Of a stretch of DNA of 64,000 bases, positions 1 through 12,446 are shown in pieces. Every line of letters starts with the position of its first letter. The first letter of the stretch is position 1. Location: NCBI GenBank assembly GCA_902168115.1, contig CABHPB010000073.1:1-64000 (forward strand), in the 5' to 3' direction. The notes beneath the pieces were generated by a model. That model saw nothing but the letters and a program-made list of their open reading frames with translations. It was not told the DNA's origin and did no database searches. The DNA is from an uncultured Methylopila sp. (GTDB lineage: Bacteria > Pseudomonadota > Alphaproteobacteria > Rhizobiales > Methylopilaceae). A program made the position numbers and the translations under genes.

Positions 1-96
1 GTCATGGTCAACGGCAAGATCACCCTCTCGGGCCAAGGCCGGGAGCTTCTGGAGCGTCCGGAAGTGCGCGCCGCCTATCTCGAGGGAGGGCGCTGA
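1..96 (+). CDS. livF: LivF, branched-chain amino-acid ABC transporter ATPase (C-terminal end only)
   Basis: Only the last 31 codons are present, open from base 1 and ending in TGA at 94-96. The peptide ends with the residues GKITLSGQGRELLERPEVRA followed by a short AYLEGGR tail, which is the characteristic C-terminus of LivF, the second cytoplasmic ATPase of the LIV transporters. Its identity is supported by the small membrane gene 2 bases downstream and by the periplasmic binding protein that follows. The nucleotide-binding motifs lie outside the window, so assignment rests on the tail and the context. Confidence 0.85.
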   Translation, partial: VMVNGKITLSGQGRELLERPEVRAAYLEGGR

Positions 97-98
97 AC

Positions 99-524
99 AT
101 GGACGTGCTCCGCTCGCTCTACGAGACGCTGAATGCGATCGGCCACGGGACGGTCTGGGAGATCTCGCTCGGCGAGTTCCTGCTGGCGACGCTGATCCTC
201 GGCTGCGGCGCGGCGTGGCTCGCCGGCCGCGGCGTCGCCAGCGCCTGGGAGCCGCTATGGAAGTCCGCGATCTGGATGATCCCGCTGTCCTTCGCGGTGC
301 GCTTCATCCACTTCGCGCTGTTTTCCGGCACGCTGCAGCTCAATCCGACGGGCGCGGCGGCGCCGGCGTTCTGGACGACCGTCCACTACTATCTGGTCGA
401 CCTCGTTTTCCTCGTCGCCTTCGCCCTACTCGGGCACCGGCGCACGCTGACGAAAATGATGACGCGGCAATACGCCTGGCTCTACGAGACCGCCGGTCCG
501 TTCGGCTGGAAGGCGCGCGGCTGA
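99..524 (+). CDS. Small conserved membrane protein of the liv cluster (DUF6867-like)
   Basis: A 141-residue protein whose start lies 2 bases after the livF stop, so the two are almost certainly co-transcribed. Hydrophobic stretches at about residues 25-45, 55-75 and 95-115 indicate three to four membrane spans. The C-terminus (LTKMMTRQYAWLYE) is basic and probably cytoplasmic. I recall proteins of this size and ending as a conserved family (DUF6867) next to livF in Hyphomicrobiales; that name comes from memory. No enzymatic motif is visible. A role as an accessory of the LIV transporter is inferred from position only. Confidence 0.75.
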   Translation: MDVLRSLYETLNAIGHGTVWEISLGEFLLATLILGCGAAWLAGRGVASAWEPLWKSAIWMIPLSFAVRFIHFALFSGTLQLNPTGAAAPAFWTTVHYYLVDLVFLVAFALLGHRRTLTKMMTRQYAWLYETAGPFGWKARG

Positions 525-664
525 GCCCGACCGACCGTCGCCCGCTCGAGAGGCGGCGTCAGGGGCCCGCTGAGCGTTTGCACGAGCGGGAATCAGGCGC
601 CACGATGGCGTCCGGAGCGGCGGACGCATCCGCACTTTACGGGACCTGAAGGGGAACTTCGGAC

Positions 665-1777
665 ATGAACAAGTTCATCGCAGGCGTGGCGGCCCTCGCG
701 GTCGTGGCCGGCGTCGCCGCCTGCTCGGATAAGGGGGGCAACGAGATCGTCGTCGGCATCGCGGGTCCCATGACCGGCGAGAACGCCGTGTTTGGCGGCC
801 AGATCCGCGCCGGCGTCGAGCAGGCGATCGAGGACATCAACGCGGCCGGCGGCGTCAACGGCAAGAAGCTCGTCGCCAAGATCGGCGACGACGCGTGCGA
901 TCCGAAGCAGGCGGTGAACGTCGCCAACCAGATCGCGAGCTCCAAGGCCAAGGTCGTGATCGGCCACTACTGCTCGGGCTCGTCGATCCCGGCCTCGGCG
1001 GTCTACGCCGAAGAGGGCGTCGTCCAGCTCTCCCCGGCCTCGACCAACCCGGCCTACACAGACAACCGCCCGGCGACCGGCACCACCTTCCGCGTCTGCG
1101 GCCGCGACGACCAGCAAGGCGGCATCGCCGGCAAGTACCTGCTCGAGAAGCAGGCCGGCAAGAAGGTTGCGATCGTCAACGACAAGTCGTCCTACGGGAA
1201 GGGCCTCGCCGACGAGACCCAGAAGACCTTCGAGGCCGGCGGCCAGAAGCCGGTTCTCGTCGAGTCCATCACCGCGGGCGAGAAGGACTACTCGGCGCTG
1301 ATCTCCAAGATCAAGCAGTCCGGCGCGGAAGTGGTCTATTACGGCGGCTACTACCAGCAGGCCGGCCTGATCGTGCGCCAGATGCGCGAACAGGGCGTTT
1401 CCGCCACGCTGATGGGCGGCGACGCGCTGCAGTCGAGCGAGTTCCTCGGCATCACGGGCAAGGGCGGCGAAGGCACGATGTTCACCTTCCCGCCGGACCA
1501 GCGCAAGCTCGCCTCGGCCGCCGACGTCGTCTCCAAGCTCAAGGCGAAGAAGATCGAGCCGGAAGGCTTCACGCTGTACAGCTACGCCGCGCTGCAGGTG
1601 TGGGCGGACGCCGCCAAGGCCGCGAAGTCCGAAGAGGCCAAGGCGGTCGCGGGCGAGATCGGCAAGCAGACCTTCAAGACGGTCGCCGGCGACTTCAAGT
1701 TCAACGAGAAGGGCGACCCGACCGTCGCGGGCTTCGTGTTCTTCGAGTTCAAGGACGGCGGCTACGTGCAGATGTGA
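665..1777 (+). CDS. Branched-chain amino-acid ABC transporter substrate-binding protein (LivK/LivJ type)
   Basis: A 370-residue periplasmic binding protein of the Leu/Ile/Val receptor family. Residues 1-20 form a signal peptide ending in VAAC, which fits a lipobox, so it may be a lipoprotein rather than free. The mature protein opens with the family hallmark IVVGIAGPMTGENAVFGG, followed by DACDPKQAV and the ligand-site stretch YCSGSSIPASAVYAEEG. Length matches E. coli LivK and LivJ. It lies 140 bases after the membrane gene, preceded by AAGGGG at about 649-654, and is followed by a strong terminator, so it closes the liv cluster. The exact ligand cannot be read from sequence; these receptors bind Leu/Ile/Val, amides or other amino acids. 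Confidence 0.93.
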   Translation: MNKFIAGVAALAVVAGVAACSDKGGNEIVVGIAGPMTGENAVFGGQIRAGVEQAIEDINAAGGVNGKKLVAKIGDDACDPKQAVNVANQIASSKAKVVIGHYCSGSSIPASAVYAEEGVVQLSPASTNPAYTDNRPATGTTFRVCGRDDQQGGIAGKYLLEKQAGKKVAIVNDKSSYGKGLADETQKTFEAGGQKPVLVESITAGEKDYSALISKIKQSGAEVVYYGGYYQQAGLIVRQMREQGVSATLMGGDALQSSEFLGITGKGGEGTMFTFPPDQRKLASAADVVSKLKAKKIEPEGFTLYSYAALQVWADAAKAAKSEEAKAVAGEIGKQTFKTVAGDFKFNEKGDPTVAGFVFFEFKDGGYVQM

Positions 1778-1804
1778 TCTGCGCGCGACCGGCTGACGCG
1801 AATG

Positions 1805-1836
1805 AAGGGCCCGCCGAGCGATCGGCGGGCCCTTTT
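1805..1836 (+). terminator. Rho-independent terminator after the liv receptor gene
   Basis: A perfect 13-bp stem (1805-1817 with 1822-1834) closed by a GCGA tetraloop and ending in TTTT at 1833-1836. It lies 28 bases after the receptor stop codon. The A at the stem base gives a weaker reverse-strand signal, so it could also help stop the convergent parDE transcript. Confidence 0.92.
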
Positions 1837-1863
1837 GGTTCGGCCTCCCGGCATAGGCGAGCC

Positions 1864-2148
1864 TCAGAACAGCTCCCGCCACTGCCGCGCGCCGTGGATC
1901 ACGCGGACGATCTCGGCGCCGCCGTCGACCTCACGGTAGAGGATCAGGTACTTCCCGAACGGGAAAAGCCTCAGCTCCGGACGCACGTCCGGCCGCGCGA
2001 CGCCCATGCCCGGCGTCTCTCCGAGCTGGCGGCACCGCCTCAAGATGGACTCGAACCATCGCAACGCCGCGGCCGGGTCGTCGTCCGCGATATGACCGGA
2101 AATCTCGGCCAGGTCGGTCTCGGCCGCAGGCAGCAGCCGGAACGTCAT
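1864..2148 (-). CDS. parE: ParE/RelE-superfamily toxin
   Basis: A 94-residue protein with the typical ParE layout: N-terminal helices (FRLLPAAETDLAEISGHIADDDP), then MGVARPDVRPELRLFPFGKYLILYREVDGG and the strand EIVRVIHGARQW near the C-terminus. ParE toxins poison DNA gyrase, although some relatives act as RNases. The start codon is 1 base after the stop of the antitoxin gene, the usual antitoxin-first order with translational coupling. The pair sits alone between the liv terminator and ccdA, consistent with a mobile chromosomal TA module. The toxin appears full length. Confidence 0.9.
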   Translation of the reverse strand: MTFRLLPAAETDLAEISGHIADDDPAAALRWFESILRRCRQLGETPGMGVARPDVRPELRLFPFGKYLILYREVDGGAEIVRVIHGARQWRELF

Positions 2149-2149
2149 C

Positions 2150-2428
2150 TCATGACCTGCGTGACTTCATCCGTCGATCGAGACCGCCGCGGATACGCTC
2201 GAACGCCTCCTCGCCGTCGACCGACGGGCCGCTCGCCACTCCCTCGTCCCACAGCCGTCCAATCTGGGCGACGGCTTCGTGACGCTGGGCGCGCCGAAGC
2301 ATCCAGTCGCGCATGGCCTCGCGCATCACTTCGCTCGCCGAGCCGTACTCGCCGGCGTCGACGGCCTTACGGACCGTCGCGACCATTTCTGGCGTCAGGG
2401 CCACGCTCACCTTCTCAACACCCCTCAT
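2150..2428 (-). CDS. parD: ParD-type ribbon-helix-helix antitoxin
   Basis: A 92-residue protein. Residues 5-45 (KVSVALTPEMVATVRKAVDAG, then YGSASEVMREAMRDW) form a ribbon-helix-helix DNA-binding fold of the CC2985/ParD group. The acidic C-terminal half (LWDEGVASGPSVDGEEAFERI) is the part expected to wrap around the toxin. It is the first gene of the pair and should repress its own promoter when bound to ParE. Bases 2429-2506 upstream are AT-richer than the surroundings and probably hold promoter and operator. I could not define a palindrome with certainty. Confidence 0.9.
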   Translation of the reverse strand: MRGVEKVSVALTPEMVATVRKAVDAGEYGSASEVMREAMRDWMLRRAQRHEAVAQIGRLWDEGVASGPSVDGEEAFERIRGGLDRRMKSRRS

Positions 2429-2506
2429 GCGGCCTCCGGCTCAATCGGTAGGCAAGCTTACCACCGACGTATTATAGCCGCCAGACGCTAGCCCCGGCCG
2501 ACCGTC

Positions 2507-3241
2507 TCACCCCAGCTTCTGCAGCGCTGGAAAGGTCTCCAGCAGCCAGAACGACGCGGTCGCGGTCCAGCCCGTCAGGAAGGCGATGCCAGTCAGCACC
2601 AGCAGGCCGCCCATCACCTTCTCGACAGTACCGAGATGGGCGCGGAAGCGCTTCAGGAAGGCGACGAAGGGCTTCATCGCGAGCGCCGCAATCAGGAACG
2701 GCACGCCGAGGCCGAGCGCGTAGACCGCGAGCAGCCCCGCCCCGCTCGCGACCGTCGCCTCGGAGGCCGCGACCGACAGGACGGCGGCGAGCACCGGCCC
2801 GATGCAGGGCGTCCAGCCGAAGGCGAAGGCGAGGCCCATCACATAGGCGCCCCAGAGCCCGACCGGCTTCTGGACGTCGACCCGCGCCTCGCGCATCAGC
2901 AGCGGGATGCGGAAGGCGCCGAGGAAGTGCAGCCCCATGACGATGATCGCGACGCCCGCGATCGTCGCGAGCAACGGCGCATTCTTCAGCAGGAGCCCGC
3001 CGATCGCCGAGGCCGTCGCCCCGAGCGCGACGAAGACGGTCGAGAAGCCCGCGACGAACAGGGCCGCGGCCGCGAGGGTGCGCCCGGCCGCCGCGCGCGG
3101 CGCGTCCTCGGCGGTCAGCTTGTCGAGCGTCGTGCCGGCGAGGAAGCAAAGATACGGCGGCACCAGCGGCAGCACGCAGGGGCTCAGGAACGAGAGCGCG
3201 CCGGCGCCGAACACGGCCGGAAGGGTGACGGAGGAGACCAT
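2507..3241 (-). CDS. ccdA: CcdA-type thiol-disulfide transmembrane protein (cytochrome c biogenesis)
   Basis: A 244-residue six-span membrane protein of the CcdA/DsbD family. The two catalytic cysteines are visible in the expected settings: Cys22 in [15 protein letters not shown] and Cys146 in [10 protein letters not shown]. CcdA passes electrons from cytoplasmic thioredoxin across the membrane to periplasmic thiol proteins used for cytochrome c maturation. It is the short CcdA form, without the periplasmic domains of DsbD. It is divergent from ettA, with 157 bases between the two starts that must hold both promoters. No other ccm genes are nearby, so it stands alone. Confidence 0.92.
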   Translation of the reverse strand: MVSSVTLPAVFGAGALSFLSPCVLPLVPPYLCFLAGTTLDKLTAEDAPRAAAGRTLAAAALFVAGFSTVFVALGATASAIGGLLLKNAPLLATIAGVAIIVMGLHFLGAFRIPLLMREARVDVQKPVGLWGAYVMGLAFAFGWTPCIGPVLAAVLSVAASEATVASGAGLLAVYALGLGVPFLIAALAMKPFVAFLKRFRAHLGTVEKVMGGLLVLTGIAFLTGWTATASFWLLETFPALQKLG

Positions 3242-3398
3242 CGCGCCGCTCTACAGCGACGCGATCGCTGAGGGAAGCGACGCGCGCGTGATCCAGATCC
3301 GCGCACGCCCTTGCCGCCCCCTCCGCGCACGCGCTACAAGCCGCGCGACCCACGACATCCCGCGCCCTTCACGCGCCTCCGACGCGAGCCCCTCCTCC

Positions 3399-5051
<1,653 letters not shown>

Positions 5052-5097
5052 CCGCAGGGCGCTAGACTCGCCTTCGGCGAAGCGGGGCGAGACCGGC

Positions 5098-5880
5098 ATG
5101 GCTCTGAAGGAAGACTGGTCAGCCTCGACCTATCTGCGCTTCGAGGACGAGCGGACCCGGCCGGCCGCCGATCTGCTCGCCCGCATCCCGCTCGAGACGG
5201 CCGGGCGCGTCTTCGACCTCGGCTGCGGGCCGGGCAACTCGACCGAACTTCTGACGGCGCGGTTTCCCGACGCCGAGATCGCGGGCGTCGATTCCTCGCC
5301 CGACATGCTCGCATCCGCTCGCAAGCGGCTGCCCGACCTGAGCTTCGTCCAGGCCGACATCGCCGGCTGGACCCCCGACCGCGCGCCGGACGTCGTGTTC
5401 TCGAACGCGACCCTGCAATGGCTCGGCGCGCACGAAACCCTGTTCCCGCGGCTCTTCAGGCTGCTCGCGCCGGGCGGCGCGCTGGCGATCCAGATGCCGG
5501 ACAATCTGTCGGAGCCCTCGCACGCCGCGATGCGCGAGGTCGCGCGCGACGGCGCCTGGGCGGAGCGGCTCGCCGGCGGCGCGACCGCACGCACCGAGAT
5601 CCTGTCCGGCGAAGCCTATTTCGACCTGCTCGCGCCCTACGCGTCTTCGGTCGACGTCTGGCGCACGACCTATCTCCACCCGCTCGACGGCGCCGAGGCG
5701 ATCGCGACCTGGCTGAAGGCGACGGGCCTGAGGCCATTCCTCGATCCGCTCGACGAGACCGAGCGCGAGCGGTTCCTCGCGCTCTACACCGAGCGCATCC
5801 GCGCCTTCTACCCGGAACGAGCAACCGGCAAGGCGCTGCTGCGGTTTCCGAGGCTGTTCATCGTGGCGATCCGGAAATAG
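5098..5880 (+). CDS. tam: Trans-aconitate 2-methyltransferase-like SAM enzyme
   Basis: A 260-residue class I SAM-dependent methyltransferase. Motif I (RVFDLGCGPGNSTELL) is at about residues 37-52, motif II (DAEIAGVDSSPDMLASAR) follows, and VFSNATLQWLGAHETLFPRLF matches the Tam family closely. E. coli Tam is 252 residues and monomethylates trans-aconitate, which otherwise inhibits aconitase. The C-terminal VWRTTYLHPLDGAEAIATWLKATGLRPFLD is also Tam-like. It starts 46 bases after ettA and is followed 10 bases later by the MOSC gene. Substrate is by family only. Confidence 0.88.
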   Translation: MALKEDWSASTYLRFEDERTRPAADLLARIPLETAGRVFDLGCGPGNSTELLTARFPDAEIAGVDSSPDMLASARKRLPDLSFVQADIAGWTPDRAPDVVFSNATLQWLGAHETLFPRLFRLLAPGGALAIQMPDNLSEPSHAAMREVARDGAWAERLAGGATARTEILSGEAYFDLLAPYASSVDVWRTTYLHPLDGAEAIATWLKATGLRPFLDPLDETERERFLALYTERIRAFYPERATGKALLRFPRLFIVAIRK

Positions 5881-5890
5881 CCTGACCGGC

Positions 5891-6487
5891 ATGACGCGCG
5901 AACTGCTCGATCCGATCGTCATCCATCCGGGCCGACGCCTGACGGCGAAGCTCGTCGCGGCGCTCGCGACGACGGATCCGGACAGTTTCGAGACGACCGC
6001 CGTCGACCGGCTCGACCTCACGCTCGAAGGCCTCGCAGGCGACCGGCACGCCGGCTTCACCCGGCCCGCCGGCGCGCGAGAGCCCTGGTATCGCGGCGGC
6101 GCCGAGATCCGCTCCGGCCGGCAGCTGTCGGTCGTGTCGGCGGAAGAGCTCTGGGAGATCGGCTACGCGATCGGCCTGCCGCCGATCGAGCCGGGCTGGA
6201 TCGGCGCGAATCTCGTGCTGGAGGGCGTGCCCCGGCTGTCCTTCCTGCCGCGCGGCTCACGCATCTTTTTCGGCGGCGGCGGCTCGGTCGTCGTCGAGGA
6301 CCAGAACGCCCCCTGCCGCCACGCCGGCCGCGCGCTGGCGAGACACACCGGCCGGCCCGGCGACGAGATCACCTTCCCGAAGGTCGCGCGGCGCGTCCGT
6401 GGGCTGGTGGCGAGCGTCGAGCATCCCGGCGAGGCCGTCGCCGGCGAGACCGTCACGCTGCGGTTGCCAGAACAGTGGATCTATTGA
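5891..6487 (+). CDS. MOSC-domain protein
   Basis: A 198-residue cytoplasmic protein with a single MOSC (molybdenum cofactor sulfurase C-terminal) domain. Visible landmarks are LEGLAGDRHAGF near residue 48, GGAEIRSGRQLSVVSAEEL, GWIGANLVLEGV, and a conserved Cys in DQNAPCRHAGRAL near residue 138. MOSC domains bind pyranopterin or metal-sulfur groups in proteins related to molybdenum-enzyme maturation or N-hydroxylated compound reduction. No molybdenum gene is nearby, so the substrate is unknown. It lies 10 bases after the Tam-like gene and likely shares its transcript. Confidence 0.85.
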   Translation: MTRELLDPIVIHPGRRLTAKLVAALATTDPDSFETTAVDRLDLTLEGLAGDRHAGFTRPAGAREPWYRGGAEIRSGRQLSVVSAEELWEIGYAIGLPPIEPGWIGANLVLEGVPRLSFLPRGSRIFFGGGGSVVVEDQNAPCRHAGRALARHTGRPGDEITFPKVARRVRGLVASVEHPGEAVAGETVTLRLPEQWIY

Positions 6488-6540
6488 ACGGCCGGAGCGA
6501 CGGTTTCGGGCCGACGACCGTTGCCATCAGCGACGGAAGC

Positions 6541-6560
6541 ATATAAAGACATCTTTATGT
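6541..6560. promoter_or_regulatory. Palindromic operator overlapping the start of the ArsR-methyltransferase regulator gene
   Basis: The sequence ATATAAAGACATCTTTATGT has 9-bp half-sites (ATATAAAGA and TCTTTATGT) that pair at eight positions across a 2-base centre. It is an AT-rich island in GC-rich surroundings. The probable start codon ATG (6557-6559) lies inside the right half-site. This is the layout of an autoregulatory site for an ArsR-family dimer. I recall AAAGA-type palindromes for methionine-cycle ArsR regulators (SahR-like) in Proteobacteria; the match is by shape and context, not by search. Confidence 0.7.
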
Positions 6561-7582
6561 CTTTCTCATCGCCAGAGACCGGCGCCATCGCCTTCGAGCC
6601 CGCCCTCGCCGCGCTTCGCGCGGCCGGCGAGCCGACGCGGCTCAGGCTGCTCGCGCTTCTGGCCGAGGGCGAGCTCACCGTCTCCGACATCACCGACATC
6701 GTCGGGCAAAGCCAGCCGCGAATCTCGCGCCACCTGAAGCTTCTCGTCGAGGCCGATCTGGTGGAGCGTCGCCGGGAGGGCGCCTGGGCGTTCTTCGGCC
6801 TGTCCGAGCATTCGGTCGGCGCCGGACTGGTGCGCGCGGCGCTCGAGCGGCTGGACGAGAACGACCCTACGCTGGCGCGAGACCGCGAACGGCTCGCCGA
6901 GGTGCGCGACGCCCATCAGCGCGCGGCCGCGGACTACTTTTCCGCCAACGCCGAGCGCTGGGACGAACTGCGCGGCCTGCAGGTCTCCGAATCCGCCGTC
7001 GAGCATGCGATTCTCGAAGCGCTCGGCGAGACGCCGATCGGCGCCGCGCTCGATCTCGGCACAGGCACCGGCCGCATGCTCGAACTGCTCGCGCCCAAGG
7101 TCGAGCGGGCGATCGGCGTCGACGCCAACCGCGACATGCTCGCGCTCGCCCGCGCCAACCTCTCGAAGGCGGGCGTCCAGAACGCGCAGGTGCGGCTCGG
7201 CGACATCTTCGCGCCGCCGGTCCCGGCCGGCTCGTTCGATCTCGTCATCGTCCATCAGGTGCTGCACTTCCTCGACGACGGCGCCCGCGCCGTGCGCGAG
7301 GCGGCGCGGGCGCTGCGGCCGGGCGGGCGGCTGCTGATCGTCGATTTCGCCCCGCACGAGATCGAGGCGCTGCGCGAGAATCAGGCGCACCGGCGCCTCG
7401 GCTTCGCGCCCGAAACGATCGAGGCCTGGCTTGCGGCGGCCGGGCTCGACCATCTGTTCCGCCGCGACCTGCCGCCCCCGGGCGGCGACGCCGACAAGCT
7501 GACCGTGTCGCTCTGGCTGGCGCGCGACCCGCGCATCGCCGGCGACGCGCTCCCCTCCCCCTCGAACCTCGAGGTCGCATGA
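6557..7582 (+). CDS. ArsR-family regulator fused to a SAM-dependent methyltransferase domain
   Basis: A 341-residue fusion. Residues 15-95 are an ArsR-type winged helix (RAAGEPTRLRLLALLAEGEL, then SDITDIVGQSQPRISRHLKLL). Residues 120-320 are a class I methyltransferase fold with motif I ALDLGTGTGRMLELL at 164-178 and acidic motif IGVDANRDMLALAR. It probably senses S-adenosylmethionine or S-adenosylhomocysteine through that domain and represses the metF-metH genes downstream. Its stop overlaps the metF start by 4 bases. ATG 6557 is preferred; an upstream in-frame ATG at 6521 would add 12 residues and place the whole operator inside the coding region. Neither start has a clear ribosome binding site, so leaderless translation is possible. 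Confidence 0.87.
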   Translation: MSFSSPETGAIAFEPALAALRAAGEPTRLRLLALLAEGELTVSDITDIVGQSQPRISRHLKLLVEADLVERRREGAWAFFGLSEHSVGAGLVRAALERLDENDPTLARDRERLAEVRDAHQRAAADYFSANAERWDELRGLQVSESAVEHAILEALGETPIGAALDLGTGTGRMLELLAPKVERAIGVDANRDMLALARANLSKAGVQNAQVRLGDIFAPPVPAGSFDLVIVHQVLHFLDDGARAVREAARALRPGGRLLIVDFAPHEIEALRENQAHRRLGFAPETIEAWLAAAGLDHLFRRDLPPPGGDADKLTVSLWLARDPRIAGDALPSPSNLEVA

Positions 7583-8493
7583 TGCCCAACGCCCGCCTCT
7601 CCCGCTCCGCCCGCCGCCCGATCCGCGTTTCCTTCGAGTTCTTCCCGCCGAAGTCCGCGGAGATGGAGGATTCGCTCTGGCGCTCCGTGGAGCGTCTCGC
7701 GCCCCTCGGCCCCACCTTCATGTCGGTGACCTATGGCGCCGGCGGCTCGACCCGCGAGCGCACGCACGCGACCGTCGCGCGGATGGTGACCGAGACCGAC
7801 ATTCCGCCGGCCGCGCACCTGACCTGCGTCTCGGCCAGCAGGGACGAGGTCGACGCGGTCGTCGACAGCTACCGCGAGGCCGGCGTCCGTCACATCGTCG
7901 CGCTGCGCGGCGATCCCGCCGGGGGCGTCGGGGCGCAGTTCGAGGCCCATCCGGAGGGCTACCAGTCCACGGCCGATCTCGTCGCCGGCATCCGCAGGCG
8001 CGCGCCGGAGATCGAGCTCTCGGTCTCCGCCTACCCGGAAAAGCACCCCGAGAGCCCGAGCGTCGAGGCCGACTTCGACGTGCTGAAGGCCAAGGTGGAC
8101 GCCGGCGCCAACCGGGCCATCACCCAGTTCTTCTTCGACAACACGCACTACCTCCGCTACGTCGACGAGGCGAGGAAGCGCGGCATCCACATCCCGATCG
8201 TCCCGGGCATCGTGCCGGTCTCGAACTTCAGGCAGACCGCGAGCTTCGCGACCCGCGCCGGCGCCAGCGTGCCGGACTGGTTCGCGCATCGCTTCGAGGG
8301 ACTGGAGAACGATCCCGGTACCCGCCAGCTGATCGCCGCCGCGGTCGCCGCCGAACAGGTGTTCGACCTCGTGGACCACGGGGTCAACGATTTCCATTTC
8401 TACACGATGAACAAGGCCGACCTCGTCTACGCCATCTGCCACCTGCTCGGCCTCAGGCCGTCTGAAGGCGTCGGCAAGAAGGCCGCGGCTTGA
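7579..8493 (+). CDS. metF: Methylenetetrahydrofolate reductase
   Basis: A 304-residue FAD-dependent TIM-barrel enzyme that reduces 5,10-methylene-THF to 5-methyl-THF, the methyl donor for methionine synthase. The N-terminal VSFEFFPPKSAEMED carries the catalytic Glu, followed by SVTYGAGGSTRERT, HLTCVSASRDEVD, IVALRGDPAGG, and the flavin-site sequence ANRAITQFFFDN. PGIVPVSNF is also typical. Length matches E. coli MetF (296). The start is in an ATGA overlap with the regulator upstream, and metH follows after 45 bases, so regulator, reductase and synthase form one operon. Confidence 0.96.
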   Translation: MMPNARLSRSARRPIRVSFEFFPPKSAEMEDSLWRSVERLAPLGPTFMSVTYGAGGSTRERTHATVARMVTETDIPPAAHLTCVSASRDEVDAVVDSYREAGVRHIVALRGDPAGGVGAQFEAHPEGYQSTADLVAGIRRRAPEIELSVSAYPEKHPESPSVEADFDVLKAKVDAGANRAITQFFFDNTHYLRYVDEARKRGIHIPIVPGIVPVSNFRQTASFATRAGASVPDWFAHRFEGLENDPGTRQLIAAAVAAEQVFDLVDHGVNDFHFYTMNKADLVYAICHLLGLRPSEGVGKKAAA

Positions 8494-8538
8494 ACATCGG
8501 CGTCCGAGACACGACTTGGCTGCGCCCGGAGTAGCGAC

Positions 8539-9594
8539 ATGACCGACACCGAAAAGACCATCCGCGAGCTCGCCGCCAAGCGCATCCTCATCCTCGACGG
8601 CGCGATGGGGACGATGATCCAGCGCGAGAAGTTCTCCGAGGAGGACTTCCGCGCCGAGCGCTTCAAGGACTGGAAGCGGGACCTGAAGGGCAACAACGAC
8701 CTTCTGATCCTCACCCAGGCCGACAAGATCCGCGACATCCACCTGCAGTATTTCTGCGCGGGCGCGGACATCGTCGAGACCAACACCTTCTCCTCGACGA
8801 CCATCGCCCAGGCCGACTACGGCATGGAGGAGCTCGCCTACGAACTGAATTTCGAGGGCGCGCGGCTTGCGCGCGAGGCCGGCGACATCGCGGCGAAGGA
8901 AGACGGCAAGCCCCGCTTCGTCGCCGGCACGCTTGGCCCGACGAACCGCACCGCCTCGATCTCGCCGGACGTCAACAATCCGGGCTTCCGCGCGGTCACA
9001 TTCGACCAGCTGGCGGAGGCCTATGGCGAGGCCGCGCGCGGCCTGCTCGACGGCGGCGCCGACATCCTGCTGGTCGAGACCATCTTCGACACGCTGAACG
9101 CCAAGGCCGCGATCTTCGCGATCGAGGAGCTGTTCGCCGAGCGCAAGATCCGCGTGCCGGTCATGATCTCCGGCACCATCACGGATCTTTCGGGCCGCAC
9201 CCTTTCGGGCCAGACGCCGACCGCTTTCTGGAACGCGCTGAACCATGCGCGGCCGATCTCGTTCGGCCTCAACTGCGCACTCGGCGCCAAGGAGATGCGC
9301 GCCCATATCGCGGAGCTGTCGCGCGTGGCTGATACGCTGATCTGCGCCTATCCGAACGCCGGCCTTCCCAACGAGTTCGGCCTCTACGACGAGAGCCCGG
9401 AAGCGATGGGCGAGCTTGTCGGCGAGTTCGCCTCGTCGGGCCTCGTCAACATCGTCGGCGGCTGCTGCGGCACGACGCCGGACCACATCGCAGCCATCGC
9501 CGAAGCCGTAAAGGGCAAGGCGCCGCGCAAGGTCCCGGAGATCGCCCCGCGCATGCGGCTGTCGGGCCTCGAGCCGTTCGAGACCGCCGCCTAA
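8539..9594 (+). CDS. metH: Methionine synthase, homocysteine-binding subunit (MetH N-terminal module)
   Basis: A 351-residue TIM-barrel protein equal to the first module of MetH. It begins [14 protein letters not shown] and contains the three zinc ligands that activate homocysteine: Cys246 in [13 protein letters not shown] and Cys309/Cys310 in [12 protein letters not shown]. It ends shortly after the barrel ([11 protein letters not shown]). The remaining modules are in the next gene, 45 bases on and in the same frame. Two in-frame TAA codons and a separate start region separate them, so this is a real split rather than one damaged gene. Split MetH of this form is known in some alphaproteobacteria such as Caulobacter. 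Confidence 0.93.
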   Translation: MTDTEKTIRELAAKRILILDGAMGTMIQREKFSEEDFRAERFKDWKRDLKGNNDLLILTQADKIRDIHLQYFCAGADIVETNTFSSTTIAQADYGMEELAYELNFEGARLAREAGDIAAKEDGKPRFVAGTLGPTNRTASISPDVNNPGFRAVTFDQLAEAYGEAARGLLDGGADILLVETIFDTLNAKAAIFAIEELFAERKIRVPVMISGTITDLSGRTLSGQTPTAFWNALNHARPISFGLNCALGAKEMRAHIAELSRVADTLICAYPNAGLPNEFGLYDESPEAMGELVGEFASSGLVNIVGGCCGTTPDHIAAIAEAVKGKAPRKVPEIAPRMRLSGLEPFETAA

Positions 9595-9639
9595 ACCGAT
9601 CGTTTACCTTAAGCTGTCCGGCCAACCTCAGGATCTTTC

Positions 9640-12306
<2,667 letters not shown>

Positions 12307-12328
12307 CCTCGCGAGACGATTTCCAGAT

Positions 12329-12446
12329 CCCTCCCCTTGCAAAGGGGAGGGTAAGGGTGAGGATCGTTCCGAGCCGAGCGCGGCCGCAAGTATCGAGCTC
12401 CACGCCCAGATCTTCCCACCCTACCGTCCCCTCGGAGAGGGGAGGG
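12329..12446. repeat. Palindromic intergenic repeat, family A (short copy)
   Basis: The left end is a hairpin, a 10-bp stem 12329-12338 with 12342-12351 around a 3-base loop, followed by GTAAGGGTGAGG. The right end (about 12415-12446) is a mirror version with CCCCTC/GAGGGG and CACCCTACC. The end motifs match the longer copies at 56094-56222 and 61778-61899. It lies between metH and a convergent LysR gene and supplies the last codons of the latter. Confidence 0.75.

Noticed and set aside
2907-3398. EttA starting up to 164 residues earlier
   Set aside because: The extension runs through the promoter region and into ccdA on the other strand, and has no family similarity; the normal EttA N-terminus begins at 3399.
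7583-8538. SAM-type riboswitch near metF
   Set aside because: metF overlaps the upstream gene by 4 bases, leaving no leader; the region before the regulator shows only the palindrome, not a riboswitch fold.
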